The notes: generated by a model from the letters alone, not told the origin. Shown: positions 1 to 11,910, counted from the stretch's first letter. The stretch: 64,000 bases of DNA from Sweltsa coloradensis (GCA_024449915.1 JAMZAV010003143.1:1-64000), one strand, 5' to 3'. Made by a program: numbers and translations.

Positions 1-2383
1 GTTGACGGGTTTGCCAACCGTCCGATCCAGATGGTCAGGATTTCAAAACACATTCCGGAGGAGGAATTGACTCATTTCGGACGTCACTTTGTCCGGAATT
101 TGTAAAAAAAATACTAATGTTTACTAGATATTAATAGAATTTGTGTATGATCGCTAAAGCATTATTATTCATCCTCTTAATTTTCATGTAGGCTAGAATA
201 AACTCGCATATGTTTCAACTTGGTACCTAATTAATTGTTCTCGATCTTGCCATTCTGTTGCAATCAGCTGCTTTCTTTGTCCTCAACTGCCGCCCGCACG
301 CTGCCGGCGGCATATAGCACAGGCACAAAACCATATTTTCGTTTTGTCTGAACAGTCCGCACGTAGGCTATGATTTGAGTCGGAACTGTGTACTTTTGCT
401 TGCGAAGTTCATTGTTTACATTCTGTTCGCATTTTGAATTTTGTATTGCTAGGCCTATATCTAAATATTCTTGACATCATTACTAAAAGTATTCAACGCC
501 TAAGATGTTCATAATTAGGGAAGACGACAGGTACCTGGTTTGACATCTCTAATGTTTTCAATCTGCTAGAAGCCAAGAGCTTTCACCTTTATGGTTATAA
601 CTAAAATTAAGCACATGGGAATAGAGATAGGCCTACTGCAGAGGCTGGTCTTCCTTATCTTCTGTTACAATTACCCTATCTGAGCCCAGCATTCCTGCTT
701 CTTAAGCCCCCCCCCCCCTTGCCCTATGCCAAGCATCGTGATCTTAACTAGACTGTGACAAGATATAAAGAAAGCAGATGCAAGGAACGTGAGTGTTATC
801 TTAATGGCCCGCGCTGTTCCTCTTTCGTGATTATGAAATACTACTTCATCGACCAGGGTCAGTCAGCATTTGAGCATCTGAGATATAAACGATAATGATG
901 AGCGTGTTTCTTCGCAGTTCATTAGACACCCCAACATGTTTTAGTGTTACTATCCGGGTCGTCGTAAAAAAGTTGGGTTTCGTCATCCCTATTCATAATT
1001 CACACACTCTTAATTTCTGTAAGTTGATCCTGTGTTCCATACTTTTTCTGTTTGCTTTGTTAACCCAAATGTTGAAACGCTTCTTCTCTTTCAAACATTC
1101 TAATTTGAAAGGAGAAAAAAATGCAGGCTTGCATATAGTAAGTAGATAATTAAAATGATTGGAAAGCTGAAAATATAGGACAATATTTGTTTGATAAAAC
1201 GATGAGTACGTAAATAGACGTGGTCTCAGTAAAGCTGTCTCTCGCCGAGGGATTGCATCACTGTCGCACCTCGCACTAAGGCCACCGAATTGGGAAAAAA
1301 AATAATAAATAAAATAAATAATAACGGGTCCCGAAAATGTTTATCCTAAAAATTTGGGAAAAATTTGTAATGAGTGACAATAAATGATCATATTTTGGCA
1401 AGGGAGTATGGGTAATTTTTTTTTAAGGGGAAAAAAAATGCAATTTCTTTAAATAATTATTTTGTTAAAACTTAAAATATCACCTCTGTGGGATTACCTT
1501 TTTTTTCTTTCTTTCTTTTTCCTTTTTTCCCGTCTCAAGAGTTTGTTTCACTCGTAATAAATCTTAAATCCCGCCTGACTACTACAATTGAAAACAGATT
1601 TATCTGATACGGTTCCCAAAATTGGTTTGATCAAAGTAGCAGCCTATCATTTTAGAAAAACGTTAACTAACTCAATAATGAACCCGTACTTTTCTCTCCA
1701 AAAGAGGCAAAAAATGGCCTTCAAAATCCTTTCTATTATAGTTTCTCCACAAAAGAAACTTTTAAATGGGAACTTCAATGTTTCAGGAAACTCAAAGTTA
1801 CCTTTATGTTAAGAAACTGAACTTTTAAAAGATATTTTTAAGAATGAGTAACTTAATTTTTAAATAATTATTTTTTTGCGGGGGGAACCCCTTTCCAAAC
1901 CTTGCATGTAGGGGAAGGTTACTGTTTAGTTGACGGAAACCTTGAAATTGTTCAAGCAAGTTTTTTTTAAAAACTTTTTTCCCAAAGGAGAGGGAAGAGA
2001 CGGTTATTCAATAGGGTGAGGTGAGGGAACATCTGAGGTTGAAGAACAAAAATGGACAAATAAAAGATTTAACTAAAGTTTCAAAATTTTCATGTGAATA
2101 ACAGTAATATAAATTAATTTATGTATAATAGTAAAAGTGGAATCTAATCGCACAGCCAAAATTGAGCGAAAAGTGGAGACAAGCACAAAAACCAAGCCCA
2201 CATGGCGTTATTCTGTGATTTTTGTGCAAAAGGGTTTTGGATTTTCTTTGACATCAAGTTAAAGTAACCTAAAATTATACTATTTCTCTAGTGTAATTCC
2301 CAGTACGTTCTCTGGTGAAAAGCTCACACCAGCCACTCCATACACTTGAATACTTACAAAAAATCACACATCACAATACCTAC

Positions 2384-2516
2384 CCCTGAACGAGACCACA
2401 GGATGTGACGGCATTGACGTATCGCCCGTAACGAGTGGGGCTGACTGGGGCTCACGAGTGGGCCCACTGCAGCGATTATTATTATAGGAGAAGCAAAATC
2501 AAGAAGATGACAACCG
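2384..2516 (-). pseudogene. Nrt: Broken duplicate of the Nrt transmembrane exon
   Basis: This is the copy-1 counterpart of the exon at 5224-5362. Acceptor (CTCCACAG) and donor (GTAGGT) are preserved, but the exon is 133 bases long instead of 139. Indels fall near the start, in the ATAATAATAAT run, at the proline/arginine stretch and in the codon before GGGCGA, so the membrane helix reads into a stop (TAA) after about ten residues. If the assembly is right, this exon lies downstream of the intact one and would have to be skipped. If it is an assembly duplicate, it does not exist as a separate locus. Confidence 0.8.
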
Positions 2517-2573
2517 CTGTGGAGCAAACAGATGTTTGTCAAAATAGGATACCATACAAAATTTTGTGTTAAT

Positions 2574-2786
2574 TGGTGAGCGTAGCGAGCGAAGCGGGAA
2601 GATTTTCCCTTTTCACTACACTGGAGGAAAAAATCCGGAATGTTTTTTTTTTTCTTCTTCTTTTTTTTGTATTTTTGTGTGTTTGTTAAACACGATTCCC
2701 CCTAAACCAATACTCCAATTGCCATGAATTTTATGGAAGCCTTTGAAATCTCTGAACTTAGAAGCTGCCACGTTTTTTAGCGCAAA
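2574..2786 (+). mobile_element. HINE family A, 5' fragment
   Basis: This is the head of the family A element: a degenerate TGGTGAGCGTAGCGAG start, then the ACTACACTGGAG motif, a T-rich run and the conserved TCTCTGAACTTAGA segment. It is cut off at the duplication junction, whereas the partner in copy 2 (5421-6172) is full length. The junction between the two duplicated units therefore lies inside this element. Confidence 0.75.
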
Positions 2787-5608
2787 AACTCGAAACCATG
2801 AAGCACTTATGAAGAAGATGAAATTTTATGTTGAACTAGGGTTGCCAACCGTCCGGATTCCAGATGGTCAGGATTTCAAAACACATGTCCGGATGGAGGA
2901 ATTGACTCATTCCGGACGTCACTTTGTCCGGAATTTGTAAAAAAAATACTAATGTTTACTAGATATTAATAGAATTCGTGTATGATCGTCTAAAAGCATT
3001 ATTATTCATCCTCTTAATTTTTGATGTAGGCTAGAATCACTCGCAATATGTTTCAACTTGGTAGCCTACCTAATTAATTTGTTCTCGATCTTTGCCATTC
3101 TGTTGCAATCAGCTGCTTTCTTTGTCCTCAACTGCCGCCCGTACGCTGCCGGCGGCATATAGCACAGGCACAAACACATATTTTCGTTTTGTCTGAACAG
3201 TCCGCACGTAGGCTATGATTTGAGTCGTGAACTGTGTACTTTTGCTTGCGAAGTTCATTGTTTACATTCTGTTTGCATTTTGAATTTTGTATTGCTAGGC
3301 CTAGGCCTATATCTAAATATTCTTGACATCATTACTAAAAGTATTCAACGCCTAAGATGTTCATAATTATTAGGGAAGACGACAGGTACCTGGTTTGACA
3401 TCTCTAATGTTTTCAATCTGCTAGAAGCCAAGAGCTTTCACCTTTATGGTGATAACTAAAATTAAGCACATGGGAATAGAGATAGGCCTACTGCAGAGGC
3501 TGGTCTTTCCTTATCTTCTGTTACAATTACCCTATCTGAGCCCCAGCATTCCTGCTTCTTAAGCCCCCCCCCTTGCCCTATGCCAAAGCATCGTGATCTT
3601 GACTAGACTGTGACAAGATATAAAGAAAGCAGATGCAAGGAACAGTGAGTGTTATCTTAATGGCCCGCTGCTGTTCCTCTTTCGTGATTATGAAATACTA
3701 CTTCATCGACACGTCAGTCAGCATTTGAGCATCTGAGATATTACGATAATTGATGAGCGTGTTTCTTCGCAGTTCATTAGACACCCCACACAATGTTTTA
3801 GTGTTACTATCCGGGTCGTCGTAAAAAAGTTGGGTTTCGTCATCCCTATTCATAATTCACAACACTTAATTTCTGTAAGTTGATCCTGTGTTCCATACTT
3901 TTTCTGTTTGCTTTGTAACCCTATGTTGAACGCTTCTTCTCTTTCAACATTCTAATTTGAAAAGGCGAAAAAAATGCAGGCTTGCATATAGTAAGTATAG
4001 ATAATTAAATGATTGGAAAGCTGAAAATATAGACAATATTTGTTGATCAAACGATGAGTACGTATAATAGGACGTGGTCTCAGTAAAGCTGGCTCTCGCC
4101 GAGGGATTGCATCACTGTCGCCCTCGCACTAAGGCCACCGAATTGGGAAAAAATAAATAAATAAAATAAATAATAACGGGTCCCGAAAATGTTTATCCTA
4201 AGAATTGAGTATTTGTAATGAGTGACAATAAAATGATCATATTTGGCAAGGTAGTATGGTAATTTTTTTTTTTAAGGGGAAAAAAATTGCAATTTCTTTA
4301 AATAATTATTTTGTTAAAACTTAAAATATCACCTCTGTGGGATAACCTTTTTTTTCTTTCTTTCTTTCCTTTTTTCTGTCTCAAGAGTTTGTTTCACTCG
4401 TAGTAAGTCTTAAATCCCGCCTGACTACTACAATTGAAAACAGATTTATCTGATACGGTTACCAAAATTGGTTGATCAAAGTAGCAGCCTATCATTTTTA
4501 GAAAGCGTTAACTAACTCAATAATGAACCCGTACTTTTCTCTCCAAAAGAGGCAAAAAATGGCCTTCAAAATCCTTTCTATTATAGTTTCTCCACAAAAG
4601 AAACTTTTAAATGGGAACTTCAATGTTTCAGGAACTCAAAAGTTACCTTTTATGTTAAGAAACTGTAACTTTTAAAAGATATTTTTAAGAATGAGTAACT
4701 TAATTTTTAAATAATTATTTTTTTGCGGGAACTTACCAAACCTTGCATGTAGGGGAAGGTTACTGTTTAGTTGACGGAATCCTTGAAATTGTTCAAGTTT
4801 TTTTTAAAAACTTTTTCCTAATAAGGAGAGGGAAAGAGACGGTTATTCAATAGGGTGAGGTGAGGGAACATCTGAGGTTGAAGAACAAAAATGGACGTAG
4901 TAAAAGATTTTAATTAAATGTTTCAAAAATTTTCATGTCAATAATACGTAATATAAATTTATTTATGTATAATAGTAAAAGTGGAATCTAATCGCACAGC
5001 CAAAATTGAGCGACAGTGGAGACAAGCACAAAAACCACAGCCCACATGGCGTTATTCTGTGATTTTTGTGCAAGGGTCGGAATTTTCTTTGACATCAAGT
5101 AAAGTAACCTAAAATTATACTATTTCTCTAGTGTAATTCCCAGTACGTTCTCTGGTGAACGCTCACACCAGCCACTCCATACACTTGACATATTTACAAA
5201 ACATCACGCATCACAATACCTACCCCTGAACGAGACCACAGGATGTGACGGCGTTGACGTATCGCCCGTCAACGAGTGGAGCTGATTGGGGCTCACGACG
5301 TGGGCCCACTGCAGCGATTATTATTATCAGGAGAAGCAAAATCAAGAAGATGACGACACCAGCTGTGGAGCAAACAAATGTTTGTCAAAATAGGATGATA
5401 CCATACAATTGTGTGTTAAATGGATGAGCGTAGCGAAGATTCCATTTCACTACACTGGAGGAATCCGGAATGTTTTTTTTTTCTTCTTCTTTTTTATTGT
5501 ATTTTTGTGTGTTTGTTAACACGATTCCGGCTAAACCAATACTCCAATTGCCATAAAATTTTATGGAGGCCTTTGAAATCTCTGAACTTAGAACTGCCAG
5601 GTTTTTTA
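2787..5608. repeat. Tandem duplication, copy 2
   Basis: This is the second copy of the roughly 2.82 kb unit. It starts with a short stretch reading GGGTTGCCAACCGTCCGG with several TCCGG motifs, which resembles the end of a DNA transposon. The unit runs through AT-rich intron, the intact Nrt exon 5224-5362 and the head of a complete HINE A. It carries more complete homopolymers and dinucleotide runs than copy 1 and preserves the reading frame of the exon, so it is the better version of the locus. Confidence 0.9.
5224..5362 (-). CDS. Nrt: Neurotactin coding exon 6: transmembrane helix
   Basis: Read on the minus strand from 5362, after the acceptor TTTGCTCCACAG. The reading frame begins in phase 1, completing the codon started by exon 5. 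It encodes a membrane helix (GVVIFLILLLIIIIAAVG), then a short extracellular stretch ending LVDGRYVNAVTSCGLVQG, in phase 2 before the donor GTAGGT. In Drosophila neurotactin the single helix is also followed by a similar G-R-Y ... V-T-x-C-G stretch leading into the cholinesterase-like domain. The protein is a type II membrane adhesion molecule. The esterase-like domain is not in this window and should lie left of base 1. The exon is duplicated in broken form at 2384-2516. Confidence 0.85.
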
Positions 5609-6172
5609 GCGCAATCGGAAAATTATTTCTCATGAAAATCGCAATTTTACGATTTTTTTTCGATTTTTAAAAAATTTCTTCGACTTATAACACCTACATG
5701 CTTTATCCGATTTCAATTATTTTTTCACAGAACCTTAATTTTATGAATTAAGATATTCGTGTGAAATTTGAGCGCAATCGAAAAATTATTTTTCATGAAA
5801 ATAGAAATTTTGCGGGTTTTTTTTCTTTTTTAAAACAATTTTTTGACTTATAACACCTACATGCTTTATCCTATTGTAATGATTTTTTCACAGAACCTTA
5901 ATTTTATGAATTTATATATTCGTGTGAAATTTGAGCGCAATCGAATAATTATTTCTTATAAAAATCGCAATTTTTTTATTTTTTTAAAATTATGATTAAT
6001 TTAAAAGAAAAAAATAAGTTTATTTTTAATTTAATTTAATTTAATTTTTAAAAAAATCTTAAACTAAGAAATAATTTTTTTACAGAACAACAGAAAATCG
6101 CATAACACATGGCAGATCAATGCATCAATTACGCTCATCCAACAACGCCGCGGGACTTAAGCGTTTTCCTAG
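5421..6172 (+). mobile_element. HINE family A, full length (Helentron-like, non-autonomous)
   Basis: The element begins TGGATGAGCGTAGCG and ends with an inverted match (ACGCTCATCCA), then a hairpin AACGC...GCGTT, then TTCCTAG before a T. An inverted repeat placed inside the 3' hairpin rather than at the very end is the asymmetric layout described for Helentrons and HINE/DINE-1 elements. Internally it has a T-rich run and about two and a half tandem copies of a roughly 165-base unit (repeats of ATTATTTCTCATGAAAATCG, TATAACACCTACATGC and CACAGAACCTTAATTTT). There is no coding capacity. The Helentron assignment is inference from structure. Confidence 0.7.
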
Positions 6173-6222
6173 TATGCATATGAAGCTTTTCAACAACTTT
6201 GTATAGAATTTTTTTTTAATTA

Positions 6223-7324
6223 CAGTAGAACTCCATTATCCGATCTCCGATTATCCGATGTACCGTGTTAACCGAGCTCCATAAAAATAATTTAAAAAAA
6301 ATAAAAAAAAAATAAAAGTTTTAAATACGTAAATAAAACAAATTAATTCAGACGCCGCGCCGCGTTTTTTAAAATGTACTCGCATACATTTGTGGGCCTA
6401 GCGGGAGTCATGCCTACGAGTGAGTGCAAGAGAAGATAGATCGGCAATATATCTCAACTTTCGAGCAGTTTGCGTCAGTGTCACTGAGCATATAGAGGTC
6501 AGTGGTCAGTGTACGACTTTCGAGCAGTGTGCGTCAGTGTCACTGAGCATATAGAGCTCAGTGGTCAGTGTGCGTCGCGCGCATCGCCGCCTGCGCATAC
6601 GATCCAACATGATTTGTATTGGAAATAAAACCAACTACTATACTACTGCTACTACTCCTACTTCTACTACTGCTACTACTCCTACTACTACTCCTGCTGC
6701 TACTACTCCTACTACTACTACTACTTCTGCTGCTACTGCTGCTACTACTCCTACTACTACTACTACTACAACTACATCTCACAGTCACAGCTGATCAAAT
6801 CAAAGATGGTTGTGTGGGTGGAAGAAGAATTGCGATGCGATCATGTTTCAACCGATTCACGGAATTCGTAATCACGACGCATTGAATTGTTATTCCTGGG
6901 CTTATCTTATTTCTTTCCCAGACTTATCTTGCGACGAGAGCTTCAGCGCGGGCGATAGTATAGTGAGAGGTTTTCCCACATGAGAAAGAGAGCTACCCTA
7001 GGCCTAGGCCTATGTGTGCATTCTAGGCCTAGGCCTACTGCGTTGAATTTAGGCCAAGACATGCGTTTTTATTACGACATGTAGGCCTAATTGTGTACGT
7101 GTGTTTGTGAGCTTGATTTACAAGCTATTAAATCATTTGGTATACCTGTATGAAGAGTTTCGTGTGTATTTTATGTTCCTTTATCCATTGCATGTGTCAT
7201 ATATCATTTTACCATATCAGGCTATGCTACGAGAGCAAATAAACAAATGAACCGCGCCATCCGAGTTTTTCGGAATCCGAGGTGCCCCCGATCTCATCCA
7301 ACTCGGATAATAGACTTCTTACTG
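6223..7324. mobile_element. pogo/Tigger-type DNA transposon, non-autonomous, 1.1 kb
   Basis: The left end reads CAGTAGAACTCCATTATCCG and the right end is its imperfect inverse (CGGATAATAGACTTCTTACTG). Both are flanked by TA (6221-6222 and 7325-7326), the Tc1/mariner-superfamily target duplication. Ends with CAGTA...ATTATCCGA are typical of pogo/Tigger/Jerky-like elements. No transposase frame is present. A trinucleotide microsatellite at about 6636-6775 has expanded inside it. Confidence 0.75.
6636..6775 (+). repeat. Imperfect (CTA/CTG/CTC)n microsatellite
   Basis: About 140 bases of CTN triplets, mainly CTA with CTG and CTC variants, inside the pogo-like element. It produces long Leu, Thr or Ser open frames on both strands, which are repeat artefacts and not genes. 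Confidence 0.95.
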
Positions 7325-7769
7325 TACTATACATTTTTAATATTGTTTAAAGGTTGAATTTTGAGATAATATGATGAAAATGGCACTTCATCTAGCAACT
7401 TACAAAATATCTACAATTCACTACATGTACTTAGCCTAGTGTTCACATACCGGTTATACAAAAACTGAATGATGTTGTTAAACAGGAACAGTGTGTAGAT
7501 TTATTCGAACGTATGTAGGTTCTATGTATGTTAAATAGCTATTATGTATGAGCTAGTCAAAGCACAAATTAAATCCCCAGGCCCTGACCGGCGGAGGTTC
7601 ATCCGTCAATAATTCATTTCTGTCCGGCATAACTTCACTCCATAACCATCGAACAACAAAAATGTATAATTTAGTTTTAGGTCACACTCAAATTTACTTG
7701 ATTTTAGGTCTCAATCAAATTTTTGCCTCACAACTATTTTGACCACTTAAATTTTAATTATTATGTTAT

Positions 7770-8542
7770 TGGATGAGCGTAGCGAGCGAAGCGAAGATTC
7801 CATTCTACTACACTGGAGAAAAAAATCCGGAATGTTTTTTTTTTTTTTCTTTTTGTATTTTTGTCTGTTTGTCCACACGATTCCGGCTAAACCGATACTC
7901 CAATTGCGATGAAATTTTATGGAGGCCTTCGAAATCTCTGAACTTAGAACTGCCACATTTTTGAGCAAAATCGGAAAAAAATTTTCTCATGAAAATCGCA
8001 ATTTTACGATTTTTTTTGATTTTTAAAAAATATCTTCGACTTATAACACCTACATGCTTTATCCGATTTTAATGATTTTTGCACAAAACCTTGATTTTAT
8101 GAATTAAGAGATTCTTGTGAAATTTGAGCGCAATTGAAAAAAATTTATCATAAAAATCAAAATTTTACAGGTTTTTTCTTTTTTTAACAATTCTTTGACT
8201 TATAACACCTACATGCTTTGTCCGATTGTAATGATTTTTTCGCAGAACCTTAATTTTATGAATTAATATATTAGTGTTAAATTTGAGCGCAATCGAGAAA
8301 TTATTTCTTATAAAAATCGCAATTTTACGATATTGTTAACAATTACGATTAATTAAAAAAAAATTTAAAAAATTAAGTTAATTTTTAATTTAATTTAATT
8401 TGAAAAAAATTCCAACTTAGTAATGATTTTTCCAAAGAACAACAGAAAATTCGCATAACACATGGCAGCTCAATGCACCAATTACGCTCATCCAACAACA
8501 ATTAAGCGACTTAAGGACTTAAGGACTTAAGCGTTTTCCTAG
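7770..8542 (+). mobile_element. HINE family A, full length
   Basis: The head TGGATGAGCGTAGCGAGCG, the ACTACACTGGAG motif, a long T run, TCTCTGAACTTAGA, two and a half internal units of about 165 bases, and the inverted ACGCTCATCCA are all present. The 3' hairpin is altered: GACTTAAG is repeated three times before GCGTTTTCCTAG. This looks like replication slippage in the hairpin loop. Confidence 0.7.
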
Positions 8543-9160
8543 TAAATAAATATGGGTGACTATTGAAGGCTTTGTATAATGGCCAGATGCCACTTTCTGA
8601 AGTGATATTTTGAAATATATAATATGCGGTCTATATATTTGCATAAATACAGAAGAGTATGACAAATATTTAGTATGACCTATGAAATTTAAAAAAAATC
8701 AAGTTGAAGTGACTTCAACTTGATTTTTTTTTTGAACAGGCCTATACTAGTACATTAAAATGCATGCACACAAAATAGAAATAATACAATGCATATATTT
8801 TCAATAAAAATACTCTTACCCCCAAAACAAGTGACGTAAAATAATTTTTTTTAAAGGACTATACTATGAATATGATCAATCAAATCAAAAGATTTGGCAG
8901 GACCCCATTTGTATGTGCCTACCTGTAAATAAATCACACTACCCCGTAATGTTTCTTTAATAACCGCTGACAGTACTTTTCTAGGGGAGAACACTGCTTC
9001 ATAAGCTAGCCAAAGTTTTGAATACAATTTCCAACGCAAATTCATGTTTCTAAATGCAAGCTATTTGTTTGTTACTGAATGGTTTTGAAGATTGCATGTG
9101 TTATTGTTTGTTGCTCATACGATTACAAATTACTGACATGTTCCGTGTTTGTAGTCTTAC
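8543..9160. other. Intronic sequence with a perfect palindrome
   Basis: This is Nrt intron between exons 5 and 6, AT-rich and without a recognisable gene. At 8691-8732 a run of A, then AATCAAGTTGAAGT, a central G at 8711 and the exact inverse, then a run of T, form a perfect palindrome that could extrude as a cruciform. An open frame at 8851-9045 (minus) resembles nothing I know. Confidence 0.6.
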
Positions 9161-9259
9161 CAACAATCAGTTTCCACTTCTTCAATGCCTGTATTCTCTC
9201 TTGCCACGTCTGCTTCCCCTCGCCATCTGCACCTTTCCCTTCTCCAAATCAGCTTTCTC
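9161..9259 (-). CDS. Nrt: Neurotactin coding exon 5 (1-base frameshift)
   Basis: Bounded by an acceptor (CTTATGGTGCAG) and a consensus donor (GTAAGA). The preceding exon ends in phase 0 and the next begins in phase 1, so this exon should be 100 bases (modulo 3), but it is 99. The frame opens as EKADLEKGK and must then shift to read WQERIQALKKWKLIV, which runs directly into the membrane helix of exon 6 and gives it the usual basic stop-transfer flank. A missing G near the AAAGGTG run would fix it. Similar small indels elsewhere suggest an assembly error, but a pseudogene mutation or a different acceptor cannot be excluded. About 33 residues, juxtamembrane cytoplasmic. Confidence 0.65.
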
Positions 9260-9634
9260 CTGCACCATAAGTTGAGCTTTACTACAACATAGTTGTAACA
9301 GTGAAGATAGTTTCAACTTTCAATTGGGTTCCCCGCCAAAAATGAATTATTCAATTAGTGGATAGTGGATTGGTTATATGAATAATGATACAAGGCTATT
9401 AATCAAAATAACCCACTTCTTCCTTTCAAATGAATAAAGCAAAACTAAACATTTCCCAGTTAAATTGTAAGTTTCCTAATTAGTGCTAGAACATCTATCT
9501 ATCAAAATCATTTTTACTACCGTGAAGTTACTCTATGTAATACTGTTCCTCTACAAATCAAAGATGTTACAAATTTCAATTATAGAATAAAAGATTATTT
9601 TGGTTAAAACGTAATTTAGTATTAATGTTTTCAG

Positions 9635-10087
9635 TAGGCCTGGGCTATGACTATCATTCAATTATCGATATCTAACGAAAAATTTTGATATGATTCGATA
9701 CATCAAAATGTTATTTATTGTATGAAAAAAAAATCACCCAAAAATTCCAAAATAAAAAAATATTAAAAGAGTGGGCCTATTTTTAAATAATAATAAAAAT
9801 AAAAATAAATTTTGGCCAAATAGGGTTGATAAGGTATCACCAAAAACACAACGAGTTTTACAATCTCACAATAGCGTTTTAACACCCGGCACCTCCACCA
9901 TATGTACCAGCCAGGATTAGTTTTAATTTCAACTATCGGGGACCTATCTGACACGACACCTCCACCAAAATTACAACATTTTGCATTTTCAGGTAAATTT
10001 CAATATTTCGATATGAAGCAAAATATTGATACCAAAAATATTCCCACTTATTGATATTGTATCATATCCTTTTTTGCTCAGCCCTAG
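9635..10087. mobile_element. hAT-like MITE
   Basis: The ends are TAGGCCTGGGC on the left and the inverted form GCTCAGCCCTAG on the right, with CGATA-rich sequence inside. The flanks GTTTTCAG and TTTTTTAG could be an 8-base target duplication with two mismatches. TAGGGCTGGGC-type ends are common in hAT MITEs. The open frame inside (9763-9954 minus) has no recognisable domain. Confidence 0.5.
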
Positions 10088-10237
10088 TTTTTTAGTGAGT
10101 GCTTCTCCATCTTTGCATATTATATTTTGTTACGAGGCAAAGAATTGAACAATACCTGATTTCACCCATTTTTCATTCAAATATAATTGATTGTCGATCA
10201 AACGGAATGAAAATTTTGTGTTGATTATCAAAAGTTG

Positions 10238-10312
10238 CAGTGAATGGCAATGTTGGTAAGATGCGTTGAATGGCAATGTTAGTAAGTTTCATTGAATGGC
10301 AATGTTTGCAAG
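10238..10312 (+). repeat. Three-copy minisatellite
   Basis: GAATGGCAATGTT is repeated three times with a period of about 29 bases, the spacers varying slightly. Intronic. Confidence 0.7.
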
Positions 10313-10682
10313 TACCGGTATCTCAATAAAAACAAGAGCATCATCACTGATATTATAATCATTCAGTCCACGTCCTACAAACAATCTGAATAAAATAACA
10401 GAGATTTTCTTGACAGATAAACAACTTTTGTGCGATGAAGCAACAGGCTGCTATTCGCCTTGGTAGTTTACAAGCCTCGAAAAATGGATAATTTACATGA
10501 CCAAACAAAAATTGCTAGAGCAAAGAATTCTCTTTTGCTAACCAATTGTGAATGCTTCTGGCAAAAATACACGTATATTTACAGCAAACATAGACATACA
10601 AAGTGAAGGGGGTTGACCGTGTTGTGGTGCGCAGGGGGGCACAAGCTGGATTCAACAGCCTATTTGCTAAATAATGGTTAGT

Positions 10683-11101
10683 TATGTATTTAAATAAATA
10701 AATAAATAAATAAATTTTATTTAGAGTCTACCCACTCAGTTATAGAACTGATTTTCAGTGGGGACTTGAAATCAAAGCGACCAAGCCAACCCTGCAGGCC
10801 CGACGCAATCGACGAGTGAGCGATAACCAACCATCGGAATTTTTAATAGGAAATATAGCAATCAGTGGTATGGACAGTACGAACACCCGCGAATCAACGC
10901 CAGAATCAACAAGGCCGATTCAGAACAACTCTGAAATTTATTATGTGCTTCGTTGCTATAGGACGGCTAAACTCCTAAGACAAGAACTGATGGACTTAAG
11001 TCCAAATCAGAAGTTAAAAAACTTCTGACTTTAACGGGAATCGAACTCTGGACCTTCTGCATTGGAAGCAGATACGCTAACAACAAGACCAACCGGCCCC
11101 C
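10683..11101 (-). mobile_element. tRNA-derived SINE (family 2), near full length
   Basis: Read on the minus strand from 11101, it starts with a tRNA-like head that carries a B-box-like AGAGTTCGATTCCC. A body of about 300 bases follows. The end is a conserved 3' part (GGCTTGGTCGCTTTGAT, CCCACTGAAAATCAGT, GAGTGGGTAGACTCTAAATA) and an AATAAATAAATAAA-type tail. Truncated 3' parts recur at 30540-30650, 59890-60010 and 60085-60185. Pol III promoter boxes plus a simple A-rich tail are the hallmarks of a SINE. Confidence 0.75.
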
Positions 11102-11667
11102 AGTGCTAAAATCACTTAAATGAAAACTTTTTATCAGACGACTTCACTTATAGTTTAAAGTTTTCAGATTAATTAATCTGACGTCTTTGTGCGCATAAGC
11201 GAAGCGCAGCAGCAAATATCCACAGATCTGTCTATACGACTGTAGGTAGCATTACAATGTGTACTTTGGAGCCAACAAAGGTATATTGTATAATTAATGA
11301 ATCTTAACAAGTAATTACAAATATACTTTCATTTGTAAATAGGTAGAAATGAATAAATAAATTATAGACATTTTACCAACAATATGAATTGCCCAATAGT
11401 GTAGGGTTGTGTGGAATGGAATTACAATCATAAGCAGGAGAAGAGCCAGCTGAGCCAGTGGCGGTGACATAAGTTATGTATTTCTACCGCTAGATGGCAG
11501 CACAACCATGAAATTTAATTTCTGGTTCGATAACGTAGCCGGAATCTTTAGTCTCTTCCTGTGGATGTATTTAGCACTAAAGTATATTATCATTGGAGTT
11601 GTTATAGTTCACACTGAAGTATATTATAATAGGAGATGTTAGGCTTATAGTTCCAGGTGAAACTCAC

Positions 11668-11805
11668 TAAATCGACATCCAGCTTAACGCTCTCCATGCC
11701 GTCCTCAGCTGCGTCACCGTTACTCTTCTCAGTGACCCCGGTGCTATCGTCCAGTGTTTCCATGGAAGCCAGGCCAGCCGCGCCAGGCTCTGTGCCTAGT
11801 TTATC
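11668..11805 (-). CDS. Nrt: Neurotactin coding exon 4
   Basis: A 138-base exon (46 codons, phase 0 to phase 0) between acceptor TTTGTTCTAG and donor GTGAGT. It encodes an acidic stretch beginning DKLGTEPGAA, followed by GLASMETLDDS. That last motif is, from memory, shared with the cytoplasmic domain of Drosophila neurotactin, which makes this the strongest single piece of family evidence. The Ser/Thr/Asp-rich segment could carry phosphorylation sites, but that is not shown. It lies about 30 residues before the membrane helix. The left end of the foldback element is only about 100 bases upstream of its acceptor. Confidence 0.88.
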
Positions 11806-11910
11806 CTAGAACAAACACAATATTACATCAGATTTAGTGTATGTTAAGTCATGACAGTAAAATGTAATTTAGTATGATCAATGTATATTATATTGTTTTA
11901 AAATATATAG

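Larger units (their letters stand above)
1..2786. repeat. Tandem duplication, copy 1 (decayed or low-quality)
   Basis: This stretch matches 2787-5608 almost base for base at an offset of about 2.82 kb. Differences are mostly one- or two-base indels, often in homopolymers, with few substitutions. The copy starts before base 1, because the first bases already align to 2830 onward. It includes a broken copy of the Nrt transmembrane exon (2384-2516) and ends inside the head of a HINE family A element (2574-2786). The rest is AT-rich intron with no other coding signal. The indel-dominated divergence looks more like uncorrected long-read sequence or a mis-joined haplotype than an old duplication, but a real recent duplication cannot be excluded. 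Confidence 0.9.

Noticed and set aside
6558..6885. Long Leu, Thr and Ser open frames on both strands
   Set aside because: They are translations of the CTN microsatellite.
7004..7036. AGGCCTAGGCCT repeats as a regulatory site
   Set aside because: Short palindromic repeats that occur sporadically in the window, with no context.
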